Assembly: GCA_965261725.1 (NCBI GenBank)
Contig: CBDHDU010000029.1
Location: 1 to 64,000, forward strand
Origin: CANDOC01 sp965261725
GTDB lineage: Bacteria; Pseudomonadota; Gammaproteobacteria; Pseudomonadales; Endozoicomonadaceae
DNA length: 64,000 nucleotides
Direction of reading: 5' to 3'
The position numbers were made by a program, and so were the translations under genes. Below are positions 34,410-44,319 of the stretch, piece by piece (the stretch's first letter is position 1; every line of letters starts with the position of its first letter). The notes under the pieces were generated by a model, which ran no database searches, was not told the origin of the DNA, and was given only the letters and a program-made list of their open reading frames with translations.

Positions 34410-35330
34410 TCAGCCACTCCTATGACCGTCGTCACCAGTTGAAACAGGCTCAGGTATAGCCGGTGGCTGGGCATCTTCAGGAGCGGGGGGCAGCTCAATC
34501 TCACCAGCTGACAGTATGTCCTCAATAGTGGGTATGATTTTTTTCAGCAATCGTGCTTGCCTGAAGCTATCCCGGCAGGCGATGCGAACATCGCGGTCAG
34601 GTTTTGATGTTCCTTTTGCCGCGATTTGAAATGCCACAGGCACAACAGTTTCAAACTTAAACAAGTCGGCAATATCGTAAACAAAGGCCAGTGGCTTTCC
34701 TGAGTGAATAAAACCAATCGCCGGGGCATAACCCGCCGCCAAAACAGCCGCCTCCGTTACACCATACAAGCAGGCAGTTGCTGCGCTGAGACATTGATTG
34801 ATCGTGTCGCCCTTTTCCCAGTCCTTCGGGTCATATTTACGACCATGCCATTCCACTCCATACTGTTTAGCCATTAACTGATAAGTTTTACGTACCCTCG
34901 CACCTTCAACCCCCCGTAACTGGTCAACAGAACGCCGGGATGGAGCAGGTTCGCCGAAACGGAATTCAAACATCCTGCGCACAACTTTCAACCGCAAATC
35001 TTCATCCAGAGCAAGCCTGGCCTGATAAAGCAGTTTATCGGAACGTGCCCCTCCGGGTTGCCCTGAAGAATAAAGCCGGACTCCGGACTCCCCAACCCAG
35101 ATAAGCAAAGTACCGGTAACGGCGGCCAGTTTAACCGCTGCATGGGACACCCGAGTACCAGGCTCCAGCATAATGCAAACCACAGAGCCCACAGGAATGT
35201 GCTTACGCTCTCCCTTAACCTCATCTACTACCACAAAGGCGCCGTCGCGGACATCAATTCGTCCCATACTGATAAAGACCATCGATATCCTGTCTTTAAT
35301 CGGAATGGGTTTCAGAGGAATGAAGGACAT
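34410..35330 (-). CDS. cas1: Cas1, type I-E integrase
   Basis: 306 residues, the usual length. It is the metal-dependent integrase that inserts new spacers. Catalytic residues are Glu142 (LRGVEGARVR), His209 (GFIHSGKPLAF) and Asp222 (VYDIADLFKFE), matching E141/H208/D221 of the E. coli protein. The C-terminal 35 residues are Pro/Glu-rich (ELPPAPEDAQPPAIPEP) and longer than usual. No defect was seen that would explain the irregular spacer lengths of the array. Confidence 0.97.
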   Translation of the reverse strand: MSFIPLKPIPIKDRISMVFISMGRIDVRDGAFVVVDEVKGERKHIPVGSVVCIMLEPGTRVSHAAVKLAAVTGTLLIWVGESGVRLYSSGQPGGARSDKLLYQARLALDEDLRLKVVRRMFEFRFGEPAPSRRSVDQLRGVEGARVRKTYQLMAKQYGVEWHGRKYDPKDWEKGDTINQCLSAATACLYGVTEAAVLAAGYAPAIGFIHSGKPLAFVYDIADLFKFETVVPVAFQIAAKGTSKPDRDVRIACRDSFRQARLLKKIIPTIEDILSAGEIELPPAPEDAQPPAIPEPVSTGDDGHRSG

Positions 35331-35370
35331 ATTCCACCCTTTCTTATTTTAATGCGCGATATCGTCAATA

Positions 35371-36201
35371 TTACGCGCGGCGAATCATCATCAGTCCACA
35401 ACCAAAACGTTTGGATGGTCCCAGTCCCTTTTCCAACATGTCAAGAAACACGGGAACATCCTGAACGGTTAACACACCCTCATAGTCCATACTACTGAAA
35501 CCCGAGTTACGATGGCTCCCCGGCTTCATCAAAGCATGCCATTGATAACCTGTTGCCTGAACAGACTCTATTTGAAAACCGTAATGTTCCCCTCTGTTGA
35601 CTAACCACTGTTTTGAAGCTTCTTCCACTGTGGCTTTCTGCTGATCAAAAAACTGCTTTCTGGTTTCATCAATGTAAAAAGCTTCACATGAAAACAGCTT
35701 TTCCTGCAGGTGTTTTTGGGTAAATCGCTGTTTTAAAATTTTTCTGCCATATCCATCTGTTTTATAAATTTCTGATTCCGATAAGGCATCGTGATTGAGA
35801 CATGTTTGAAGAAGGTGTTGATACTTCGCATCCATCACAACATCATGCTTTGCTGAACGCTTCTTCCCCTCTTCCCGACGAGATACCGTTGGATTACACC
35901 GAAGCCGGAAACTCAGTCTGTCCCCCGTATTCAATTTGGGTGTAAAAGGCTTGCTTTCGACTTTAAAGATGGACGATGACTGACTGGGGCGCTGATCGGA
36001 CAGGACATAATACAAAGGCAGACTTCGACGTGAACCAAGTTGTTCCCGGCTGTTTTCTTCCCTGAACAAATGATAAGCACCTTCTTCAAAAAGCTGCCAC
36101 AGCAACTGGTGCACCCCATAGCTGTTTTTCCGTAACATATTGGCAAGAACAGGCTCTGCGGCAAAAGTGTCGACCAGCTGAATACGCGACAGATACATCA
36201 T
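35371..36201 (-). CDS. cas6e: Cas6e (CasE), crRNA-processing endoribonuclease
   Basis: 276 residues, somewhat longer than the E. coli protein (199). Two ferredoxin-like folds: the first begins MYLSRIQL and carries the likely catalytic histidine in NSYGVHQLLWQLF. The Gly-rich RAMP loop GLGPSKRFGCGLMMIRRA is at the very end. The insertion lies in the middle (about residues 95-150, rich in K/R). It should cut the repeat at the base of the CTCTGC/GCAGAG hairpin. It overlaps cas5 by 4 bases (ATGA). Confidence 0.93.
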   Translation of the reverse strand: MMYLSRIQLVDTFAAEPVLANMLRKNSYGVHQLLWQLFEEGAYHLFREENSREQLGSRRSLPLYYVLSDQRPSQSSSIFKVESKPFTPKLNTGDRLSFRLRCNPTVSRREEGKKRSAKHDVVMDAKYQHLLQTCLNHDALSESEIYKTDGYGRKILKQRFTQKHLQEKLFSCEAFYIDETRKQFFDQQKATVEEASKQWLVNRGEHYGFQIESVQATGYQWHALMKPGSHRNSGFSSMDYEGVLTVQDVPVFLDMLEKGLGPSKRFGCGLMMIRRA

Positions 36202-36980
36202 TTTAACTCCCTTTCTTCTGACGACATTAACCAGAAACTTTCCTGCCGGGACTGAAACTGCCAGCGTTGGCGTGACAATGGATGGTCATGCCGGATCAGC
36301 TGCTGCACCTCTTGCTCGGATAATTTTAATTGTCCACCGGAAAAATCTGATAACGAACCCTCCCAGTAATAATGACAGTCTGAATCTGATGCCAGATAGC
36401 GGCTTTCTTTCACCCATTCAGGCTGATCAATCAATAGTGGCTTGGGCTGGTATTGACCCAATGCACTGTAAAAACCGTCAGCACCAATCACTTCCGGTTG
36501 CAGGGGTGCCGCAGGAGGACAAGCTTTACGTCCCAGATACATATGGAATTTAGGTTTCAGTAAAGCCTGCTGCAATACCTCGAGAGCCCACAGGGGATCT
36601 TCAACGGCAGCAACAGCAACAATCGCCTGGGCATCAGTGCGATATTCACGGCTGGACAGTACTGTACCCAGACGATCACGACCCGAAACTATCTCATCAC
36701 GGCGGGTGCGGTATTTGAATTTGCCTACAGAGTCGGGGGCCTGCGCGGTATGATAATCTTTCAGCAAATGCCCGGAGGAAATCATTTTTACAGCCAGTGA
36801 ATAGCCGGTAAATAACGCCTTTTGTTTCTCATCATCTTCCCGTTTGATACCCAGTGCGGCCCCCAGCAGGCCAAGCACCGCAGACTTGCCAGGATAGTTT
36901 GCCGTGTGGCGGCTTTCACCCACGGCAATTTCTCCCCAGCTGGCCATCGGACCATAAAGGCGAAAGACCAGGTAATTCAT
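36198..36980 (-). CDS. cas5e: Cas5e (CasD), Cascade subunit
   Basis: 260 residues from the ATG at 36980, preceded by AAGGAGAAGACC. The RAMP fold starts MNYLVFRLYGPMASWGEIAVGESRHTANYPGKSAVLGLLGAALG, the hallmark of Cas5e. Further signatures are LLKDYHTAQAP and KFHMYLGRKACPP. It caps the 5' handle of crRNA in Cascade. It starts just inside the end of cas7 if the upstream in-frame start is used. The selected start leaves a 10-base gap. Confidence 0.94.
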   Translation of the reverse strand: MNYLVFRLYGPMASWGEIAVGESRHTANYPGKSAVLGLLGAALGIKREDDEKQKALFTGYSLAVKMISSGHLLKDYHTAQAPDSVGKFKYRTRRDEIVSGRDRLGTVLSSREYRTDAQAIVAVAAVEDPLWALEVLQQALLKPKFHMYLGRKACPPAAPLQPEVIGADGFYSALGQYQPKPLLIDQPEWVKESRYLASDSDCHYYWEGSLSDFSGGQLKLSEQEVQQLIRHDHPLSRQRWQFQSRQESFWLMSSEERELK

Positions 36981-36990
36981 GGTCTTCTCC

Positions 36991-38052
36991 TTATTCGCTG
37001 ACAAAAGCAAGCAGTTCCTTCAGGCGCCCTTCACCTGTTACTGCATTCAGGCTGTAACGGGCATCAGCACAGTCACCATACACTTCGTCAAAATTATGCT
37101 GCTGCTTTTCCAACAGGTGGATAGCTGTTGTCTGATAATCTTCTTCCTGTTTGGATATTGGTTTCAGGTAAGAAACAGACAGCGAACGGGGTTGCTGATC
37201 ACCCATTTCTGCCAGCACATAAGAGGCATAGGCGCGAGAGCCAAAGCTGTTTTGCTTGCCTTCCGGTGATACTTTTACTGCCGCTTCAGTCAATGCCGCA
37301 ATGGCTTTATTGGCAAGCGCTACATCACCGTTCAGGTTTTCAATCAGCAGCTCTTTATTAATACAGATATAGGAATAGAACAACCCGGCAGCAAAACCTG
37401 TTTCGCCGATATGAGCAGCACCCGCATCCTCGCTGCCATCATTCAGGTCATCAACTGCAGTAAAATAATCGTCTTCAATCGTAACCGGATGAACAGAAAT
37501 AGCATGGGCCACCTGACAAGCGGCTTCTACATTAAATGCAGGTTTTGACGCGAGCATCCTACCAAACAGCGCAATATCAGCAGCCATTTGGTCATGCCGG
37601 AGCAATTCCAGCTCATCTTTCTCTGGTGCACGCTGTTCTGAAATCAGCGTTTGAACCAGTTTATCAATCGCCTGATTTTCCGCGTTGCTGATATGAACCA
37701 GTTGCTCAATTTCAAGTCCGGTTATTGGATTGTCTTTTTCTTCCTTCTTCAATTTACCAAACTGACCGGCAATAGCCTGCGCCCACTCTTTGGCTTTTTT
37801 CTCTGCAGTATTACTCTGAATAAATTTGTCATAAACCTGCACACCCAGCATTTTTGTGCGTGTTCCTAAATGACCGGTCAGTGCAGACTGGAACAAGTCA
37901 GCTGTTCGCCAAGTACGCTTCAAACTCTGGGACGACACTCGCAGACGATCAGATCCTCCCATTTTGGCTGTTTTGGGTCGGCCTAAATCATCACGGTTCA
38001 GATTGGCAGGCGGATAAGAAGTCAGAAGGTGCAGTTGCAGAAAACGGCTCAT
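36991..38052 (-). CDS. cas7e: Cas7e (CasC), Cascade backbone
   Basis: 353 residues. It begins FLQLHLLTSYPPANLNRDDLGRPKTAKMGGSDRLRVSSQSLKRTWR, the strongly conserved Cas7e/Cse4 N-terminus. Later it has GLFYSYICINKELL and a C-terminus with RSLSVSYLKPI. Six copies form the crRNA-binding backbone of type I-E Cascade. It is intact and precedes cas5 in the operon. Confidence 0.96.
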   Translation of the reverse strand: MSRFLQLHLLTSYPPANLNRDDLGRPKTAKMGGSDRLRVSSQSLKRTWRTADLFQSALTGHLGTRTKMLGVQVYDKFIQSNTAEKKAKEWAQAIAGQFGKLKKEEKDNPITGLEIEQLVHISNAENQAIDKLVQTLISEQRAPEKDELELLRHDQMAADIALFGRMLASKPAFNVEAACQVAHAISVHPVTIEDDYFTAVDDLNDGSEDAGAAHIGETGFAAGLFYSYICINKELLIENLNGDVALANKAIAALTEAAVKVSPEGKQNSFGSRAYASYVLAEMGDQQPRSLSVSYLKPISKQEEDYQTTAIHLLEKQQHNFDEVYGDCADARYSLNAVTGEGRLKELLAFVSE

Positions 38053-38076
38053 TATAATTCTCCGGGTAATAAATAA

Positions 38077-38619
38077 TTAATCTTTGAAAGCATGGTAATA
38101 ATCTGAAGCCCAGCGAACGGCTAAACGTTGCTGGGGTTTTGAAGCAGAACCAAAGCGATACTCACTGAGCCAGTGCAAAATATCATCCGCCAGAGAAACA
38201 ACATTCACTTTCCCGTTAGCCAGTGCGACTGACCGGCATATGCGCGTAAAAAACTCCTGTGGAGTCCGGCTCTTTTGTAACTGCTGAAACCGCAATTCAC
38301 TCATCACGGCTTTGCCTCCCGGCTCTTTGGGTAGCGCCAGGGTACGGGCAAAACTGTTTTTCTCATCCAGTGTTTTGACTCTGGATAAAACCGCCGCCAC
38401 AAACCCGGCATCACTTAATGAAATGCCTTTCTCCCCTTCGGCAACACCCCAGTAACCGGGCATTTTCTGCAGGAAGCCGGAAAAGGCAGCCGTCATCAAA
38501 ATATCATCGGGCTGACTGGCACGACGTAATTGTGCCCGTTCGCCCCGGTTACCATTCAGCAAATGCCACCAGGCTTTAAGCCGCTCGGCATCTTCCGGAT
38601 TTAATTTGCGATATGCCAT
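38077..38619 (-). CDS. cse2: Cse2 (CasB), Cascade small subunit
   Basis: 180 residues, mostly helical. AERLKAWWHLLNGNRGERAQLRRASQPDDILM at the start and RFQQLQKSRTPQEFFTRICRSVAL in the middle are typical of the CasB/Cse2 family. Two copies bind along the target strand in Cascade. It lies between the broken cse1 (2-base gap) and cas7. Confidence 0.93.
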   Translation of the reverse strand: MAYRKLNPEDAERLKAWWHLLNGNRGERAQLRRASQPDDILMTAAFSGFLQKMPGYWGVAEGEKGISLSDAGFVAAVLSRVKTLDEKNSFARTLALPKEPGGKAVMSELRFQQLQKSRTPQEFFTRICRSVALANGKVNVVSLADDILHWLSEYRFGSASKPQQRLAVRWASDYYHAFKD

Positions 38620-38621
38620 TA

Positions 38622-40222
38622 TCAGGCGACCTCTTGTTTATTACCGACAGTGGAAGACTCACTGGCAAACTGGTCCAATTTTTTCAATGAATTGGTGTGA
38701 TTGAGTTTTTTGTTCAGTAAACGGCGTGCAGAAATAATCCGTTTCATATCCATATCTTCCGGTTCACCTTCCAGCGCCCAATGGTCGAACAAACGTCTGG
38801 CAGAGTGTCGTAATTCAGCAATCCACTGCCGTGCAACTTCAGGTGGCATCGTGTCGGTGCTTTCAGGCTGGGTAGCCAGTTGCTGCAACAGGCTGTAGAA
38901 AAGGTTTTCAGTCGCTGACCAGAAAGACTGGTCTACCATGCCGGTATCTCCCTTGGCATCTTTGGGTCGGGAAAACCAGGCTGATTTGACCTGCCCTCTG
39001 AGCAATAAAGCAACATCTTTCGCCGCAGCAAGGAGGTCGGTCACAAAGTCAATAAACAGATCACGGTAGTTTTCCGGAATCACGAGCACAGGCATTTGGT
39101 GCTCGTACCAGCAGCGGGCTTTCATGTTGTCCATGTCATACCCGAAACACCAAAGCCGCATGCCTTCTTCGCTTAATTCTGGAAATTCATTAGCCCGTTC
39201 TTGATACTGTCTAGTTACTTCAGCGGCTTTATCCCCACTCGGTTTATCTTGCAAACTCAAACCGAGCCAGTGCCGATATCCCAATCCACCCTGCTGTCCC
39301 TTAAGACTCAACGGCGGCTTTTTATGTTTGGGATCTATTCGATAGGGAGTTAATGGATGTAACCATGGCCCCTCATAATTCACACCATAATTGCGGGTTA
39401 TGTAATGACTCACCTGACGTCTGGTTTTACATCCGCAGAGAGTACATGCTCCCTCTTTATCTTCGATCTGAAGCCTGATTCGGCGCGGCACCCCCAATAC
39501 ATTTGTAATGGATGGGTGTCATCCGGCAAGGTGCTGTAGCCAGTCTTATCTGAAAGTCGGGTGGTACCCATCCATGGAAAAATATCAGACAGCGTGCTTT
39601 GATTGTTTTTATATTCCTCTTGTGAAAGCACATTCAGCCACAGTTTTTTCCATAATGTTGCCCGAGGCTCGGTGGGAAGTACCAATGTTGTTAATGGTCC
39701 TCCCCCCCGTAATCCAACCCTGTGTCCGACACCACCTGACGGTGCATTGGTTTGCAGTGTAAACAAAGCAGTTGCCGCACAAGATTCGCAAACAGCACCG
39801 ACCATATCGCCTTTGGCAAAATGATCCAGGTTATCTTTCAGGGTCTTGCCGCCCGGCGCTTCAATCAACAAGCCGGAAACAGGTTTTGTTTCACCTTCCG
39901 GCAAATCAAAATCCTGTAGAAAGGCTGGCTCCTTAGAATTAATCAGCTCAAAAGCTTCAGCCACACTGGAAAATGCCGCCTTTACATCAGTTGCTTCCGG
40001 CGTTTTTTCCCAGCAACCAAACCAGTCTTCTTCATCTTCCGGTGCAAAGGTGGTTTGCAACAAACCAATTAGGAACTGGTATAGCGCTCCCTGAAAGTCA
40101 GGTCGCGGCGCAGAAAGCTCAATGACAGGGTTTTCTGTTTCCGTTATTTGCCAGGGGGCAATGACATCCCGGGTGCCATCTTCCCGAATCACAGTGATCC
40201 AGGGGTCATTAATTAGGTTCAT
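38622..40222 (-). pseudogene. cse1: Cse1 (CasA), Cascade large subunit, frameshifted
   Basis: The N-terminal frame (40222 down to 39410) begins MNLINDPWITVIREDG, as Cse1 does, and runs to PLQMYWG before shifting into unrelated sequence and a stop. The C-terminal frame (39497 down to 38622) resumes with V-P-R-R-I-R-L, the conserved continuation. It carries the rest of the protein, including the four-helix bundle region. The shift lies in a run of five C on the plus strand (39491-39495). One more base would give a 533-residue protein of normal Cse1 size. Cse1 recognises the PAM and recruits Cas3, so loss would disable interference while leaving crRNA processing and adaptation genes intact. Sequencing error or slipped-strand variation remain possible. 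Confidence 0.88.
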
Positions 40223-42896
40223 GTCCAGGGTTCCTTTCCAGATCCCAGCCGCCAACTGGCTGGTACAAGTGTTTGGTTTCAGCCACCAGCGGTAAAACTT
40301 CAACCCACTTGAGACTGTTATTTTGAGATTTAAGTAGCTCGGCCTTTTCCTGCCAGCCACTAGGAATCAATGCTTCAGCCTTCCGCCATTCCTGTTCTGG
40401 TAAACTGATCTGGCTGAGCGGCCAGCGATGAGCCTGATTATCGCTGTCGGCCCAAGGCTCCAACTCCCCGTTGGCACCTGGTTTCACGAGCACGACGGTA
40501 GTCGTTTCTGTTTCATTCAGACGGGTGGGAATGCGAACATCCTCGCTCCAGGCATTTTGTTTGGCGCTGCCCAGTGTGTAGCCTTTGCCCAGATCGAGAC
40601 AGTTGAAATTCCCCATACTACGGCGTACATTGTTTTTGGCATCCGCCTCCCAAGAGAGCTGCTCTAATACTTCAGGAATAAGCTCTTGTGCATCAGCACT
40701 ATAAACACCTTCAATCAAATGGCGCGCATCTTCCGGCATAGAAAAACACTGATTTTCCAACAGGACTTTTGCTGTCAGCCAAAGCTGACCCGGATTACCA
40801 TAAACCGCCTGAGTGCCCGGCAATAATTCCCGTAGCCAATTATCACTGACCACCTTGGTCGGATCTGGAGACAATATGTACAATACAGGTTCAGAACGAT
40901 GATCCTTATCACCTGTTACCTTCCCGTCATTGTCGCGAATATGCCGCTGAAGTCGTCCTGCTCGCTGAATGATCAGGTCAATCGGTGCCAGATCAGAAAT
41001 CATGACATCAAAGTCCAGATCCAGACTCTGCTCTACCACCTGAGTCGCAATCAGCACCCGCCCTGCCCGTTCGGCTCCGACTGACCTTTTACCAAATCGT
41101 GCAAGCACATCGGTTTCAATATGTTGCCGGTCAATCATGGCAAAGCGGCTATGAAACAGGCTTAGTTTGTTATCTTGTATCGATCCGTCATGTTGTAGCT
41201 GCTGATATGCATTTCTAGCATCCTTGACGGTGTTGCGTATCCAGCAAACAGACAGCCCAGCCGCTGAAAGTTGTCTAATCAGGTTCAATGCATCCGACGG
41301 AGAGTCCAGCCGTTTGACCGTCACCGTGCGTTTAACACTAGACCTTGTTTCAATCGGCTCTTCTCCGAGCAAGGAATCGTTGCAAAATGTCACCAAGGGA
41401 TAGTTCTCATGATCCTGAAGTGCCGGAGACTCAAAGCCCCTACCGTTGATATAAGCACTTAGAAGATCAGCGCGAAATTGTTGAGGTAATGTCGCCGAAA
41501 GCAAAATCGCACTCCCCCCCTGAGCTGCATGGGCCTGAAGTAGACAGGCAAGTAGCTGCCGCATATAAGGATCATAAGCATGAACTTCATCAACCAATAA
41601 CACTTTGTTATTCAGTCCCAATATTCTCAAAGACTGATGTCGTGCCGGTAAAACCGCCAGCAGCGCCTGATCAATGGTTCCAACGCCGACATCGGCCAAC
41701 AACGCTTTCTTGCGACTGTCTGCCAGCCACTGGTTGCAGTAAGCACTGGCTGAGCGATCATCCGATTGATAACTTTTATCCTGCGCCTGTTGGCCCAATT
41801 CAATTGACGCCTGAAAAGCGTCTGATAATTTGCTGGCTCCATGCGCTAAAACCAGTGAAGGCTTATGCTTTCCCTGAAACAGGGTTTGATAACTCTTAGC
41901 AAGTCGCTCATACATACCATTAGCCGTTGCCATAGTAGGCAATCCCACATACAGGCCATCCGCAAGTCCAGCCCCCATCAACCGGTGCGTCAACACCATG
42001 GCTGCTTCTGTTTTTCCTGCTCCGGTAACATCTTCAAGGATGAACAGGTGAGGGCTGTCATTGATTTCTATTGTCTGAGCAAACATCTGAAGCGGGGTCG
42101 GCTGTTGAATGAAATCAAACTGCTGAGTGATGGATGTGAATGGATTAACAGTTCTGGGCTGAAAAGCTGCTTTGCGAAGAACAGATCTGGCAGCGGGTAG
42201 TGCTTTTTTGTCCCAGTAATCAGTCAGGGGGATTTTATCCGAGTGGTAATGAAAAATACTTTGATCGGAGCCCAGCCAGTCAGCCAGTACAGCAATACCT
42301 GCCAGTTGCCAAGACACACGAGAGAACGCACTTTTATCAATAGCAGAAAGGGGAGATAAATCAGGTAGCCAACGATCGGAAATAGTACGAACATACGCTT
42401 CTGCGGCAGGAATATCTTCTTTCTGATTCAAGCATGGTCTAACAGTAGGGATATCTTTACGAGGCGGCTTACCATGATGGCCACAAACAATTTCCAACCA
42501 AGGACTTAGTTTTCGTTGCAGCTTTTTATCTGGAAAAAGGTCAGGCAGTGTTTTGAGCAGTTCTTTTTGCCATAAAGCAAAACCCAGCGAATCATGACGA
42601 TAGTCATATTTTCGCGAGAGCTCAAAGGGTACGAGTTCATCAGACAGATTGGGTACAAGATTTTGGAACCCACGACAGAATTTACCTATATCATGGATCA
42701 TCAGACAATAGCTAAAGCATGACCTTAGCCATTTGGCATCTACATCAAGCTGTTTTGCTAACTTACGACAGAGTGGCTTTTCAGGGTCAAGTAGCAACCA
42801 GCCTACTGCCGCCACATCCAGACAATGATACGGCAAAAGATGGTAACTGCCAGAATTAGCCTTTCCCCAGTATGCATAGAATGCTTCCATTTTCAT
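40209..42896 (-). CDS. cas3: Cas3, HD nuclease-helicase
   Basis: 895 residues from the ATG at 42896 (MKMEAFYAYWGKANSG); a GTG four codons upstream is also in frame. The N-terminal HD nuclease has LPYHCLDVAAVG, SYCLMIHDIGKFCRGF and VCGHHGKPP. The SF2 helicase follows with motif I VTGAGKTEAAMVLTHR, motif II LLVDEVHAYD, motif III ILLSATLP, and motif VI DLIIQRAGRLQRH. The C-terminal domain is complete. All catalytic motifs are present. It degrades DNA marked by Cascade. The stop overlaps the cse1 start by 14 bases. Confidence 0.96.
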   Translation of the reverse strand: MKMEAFYAYWGKANSGSYHLLPYHCLDVAAVGWLLLDPEKPLCRKLAKQLDVDAKWLRSCFSYCLMIHDIGKFCRGFQNLVPNLSDELVPFELSRKYDYRHDSLGFALWQKELLKTLPDLFPDKKLQRKLSPWLEIVCGHHGKPPRKDIPTVRPCLNQKEDIPAAEAYVRTISDRWLPDLSPLSAIDKSAFSRVSWQLAGIAVLADWLGSDQSIFHYHSDKIPLTDYWDKKALPAARSVLRKAAFQPRTVNPFTSITQQFDFIQQPTPLQMFAQTIEINDSPHLFILEDVTGAGKTEAAMVLTHRLMGAGLADGLYVGLPTMATANGMYERLAKSYQTLFQGKHKPSLVLAHGASKLSDAFQASIELGQQAQDKSYQSDDRSASAYCNQWLADSRKKALLADVGVGTIDQALLAVLPARHQSLRILGLNNKVLLVDEVHAYDPYMRQLLACLLQAHAAQGGSAILLSATLPQQFRADLLSAYINGRGFESPALQDHENYPLVTFCNDSLLGEEPIETRSSVKRTVTVKRLDSPSDALNLIRQLSAAGLSVCWIRNTVKDARNAYQQLQHDGSIQDNKLSLFHSRFAMIDRQHIETDVLARFGKRSVGAERAGRVLIATQVVEQSLDLDFDVMISDLAPIDLIIQRAGRLQRHIRDNDGKVTGDKDHRSEPVLYILSPDPTKVVSDNWLRELLPGTQAVYGNPGQLWLTAKVLLENQCFSMPEDARHLIEGVYSADAQELIPEVLEQLSWEADAKNNVRRSMGNFNCLDLGKGYTLGSAKQNAWSEDVRIPTRLNETETTTVVLVKPGANGELEPWADSDNQAHRWPLSQISLPEQEWRKAEALIPSGWQEKAELLKSQNNSLKWVEVLPLVAETKHLYQPVGGWDLERNPGHEPN

Positions 42897-42984
42897 CTGA
42901 AACCACACTGTATCGCAACAACGGTTTCACACTATGCCATATACAACATTTTAAAAAGAGCATTTTAATCTTTAATTTTCCCCA

Positions 42985-43569
42985 TTACTTTCCTTTTCTT
43001 ATAAGTAAAGCATTCAACCAATGATCACCCCGTTCTGGTCGCACATCATTGGTCACCCAGCACAACTCAAGCTTCAACATTTCCAGAGGTTTCAGCAATT
43101 TCACCAGCCCTTCTTCAGTAAGATCAGTAAAATACCTGCCATCCTTTATTCTGTGTCCTTCCCCATATTTGAAAGAAACATACCAGACCCCGCCTTCAAC
43201 AAGAACTCTGCCAAATTTAGCCATAATGTCAGGTAGCTCATTCTCAGGAACATGCAAAAGAGACGCACAGGTCCAGATCCCATCATAAGACACCTTTTCA
43301 TCCAGCTGATCAAAACGCATACAACGCACATCAAGTCCTGTTAGCCTTTTTGCTTGATTAACCAGCGCCTGTGAAGCATCAAAAGCCGATACACTGTATC
43401 CCATCTCGGCAAATGCTTTACTGTCTCTTCCCGAGCCACAACCGGCATCGAGAACATGGCCACCAGCTGGCAGATATTTTACAAATCGCTCATACAAATG
43501 AACCATATCCACATCAACAGTTTCAGCATAAAAGTGATCTGCATGGGTGTTATAGAAATCGATAGTCAT
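42985..43569 (-). CDS. Class I SAM-dependent methyltransferase
   Basis: 194 residues, cytoplasmic, beginning MTIDFYNTHADHFYAETVDVD. Motif I VLDAGCGSGRDSKAF (39-53), the acidic strand-2 end in VSAFDASQALVNQA, and the post-motif region YDGIWTCASLLHVP. It is a small-molecule type fold without a DNA target-recognition domain or the N/D-PP-Y box of DNA methylases. Its start overlaps the stop of the upstream HNH gene by 4 bases, so the pair is co-expressed. It lies 88 bases from the cas3 start in the same direction. Function unknown. The tight link to an HNH nuclease suggests a modification or defence pair. Confidence 0.82.
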   Translation of the reverse strand: MTIDFYNTHADHFYAETVDVDMVHLYERFVKYLPAGGHVLDAGCGSGRDSKAFAEMGYSVSAFDASQALVNQAKRLTGLDVRCMRFDQLDEKVSYDGIWTCASLLHVPENELPDIMAKFGRVLVEGGVWYVSFKYGEGHRIKDGRYFTDLTEEGLVKLLKPLEMLKLELCWVTNDVRPERGDHWLNALLIRKGK

Positions 43570-44319
43570 GGTTTCTTTTGATTGTTCAGAACAGTAATCA
43601 GCTTACGGTAAAACGGGTCGGTCGCAGGGTTATAACCACTGCTACCTCCCCAGTAGTTAGTACCCAAAACTGTTTTTACATTGTCATAGTGACGAGCCAG
43701 AGCACTAGCCCGATTGACTTTGGTTTTACCAAGTGCTGAGGCTATTTTATGTTTCCAAGGATGATTACTACCCATAATATTTTCATTACGGGCAATCAGT
43801 TTTTCAATAAAGTGTGGACCTACCAACTTGTCCGATTTCAGTAAATTGCAATCACTGTGACTTAAAACCAGATTCCAGACATCATCATGCATAATAACCT
43901 GCCTTGGCAGGATGTGGTCTACATGTATGTCACCAGCGGGCATTGGTTCACCACAGTAAAAGCAGGTATTACCCTGGTAACCTGCCAGAAACGGGATGTT
44001 ACTGGTCAATGGACGGCGTTCATATCCGTCTTTCAGGTAAATTTCACGGATGTCATTTGCCAGATAAAACTGGCTCTGATTAATAGAAAAGGCTCCTTCC
44101 AACAGGCTCCAGCGGGCAACAACTTCTGCATCCAGCTCTTCTACCAGCTCTGCACTGAAACCCAGTAGCTCATCCTTTAGTTCCAGCCTTTTGCCGGGTT
44201 GGGCATCATAGAAGAACCCGCTGACAATTCGTTTGTCCATTCCAATAGTTTGGAACCGGGGGATTACGTCTCCAAAAGCATCACGCCCCACTTTTTCAAC
44301 CGCTTCAGTATAAGAAATT

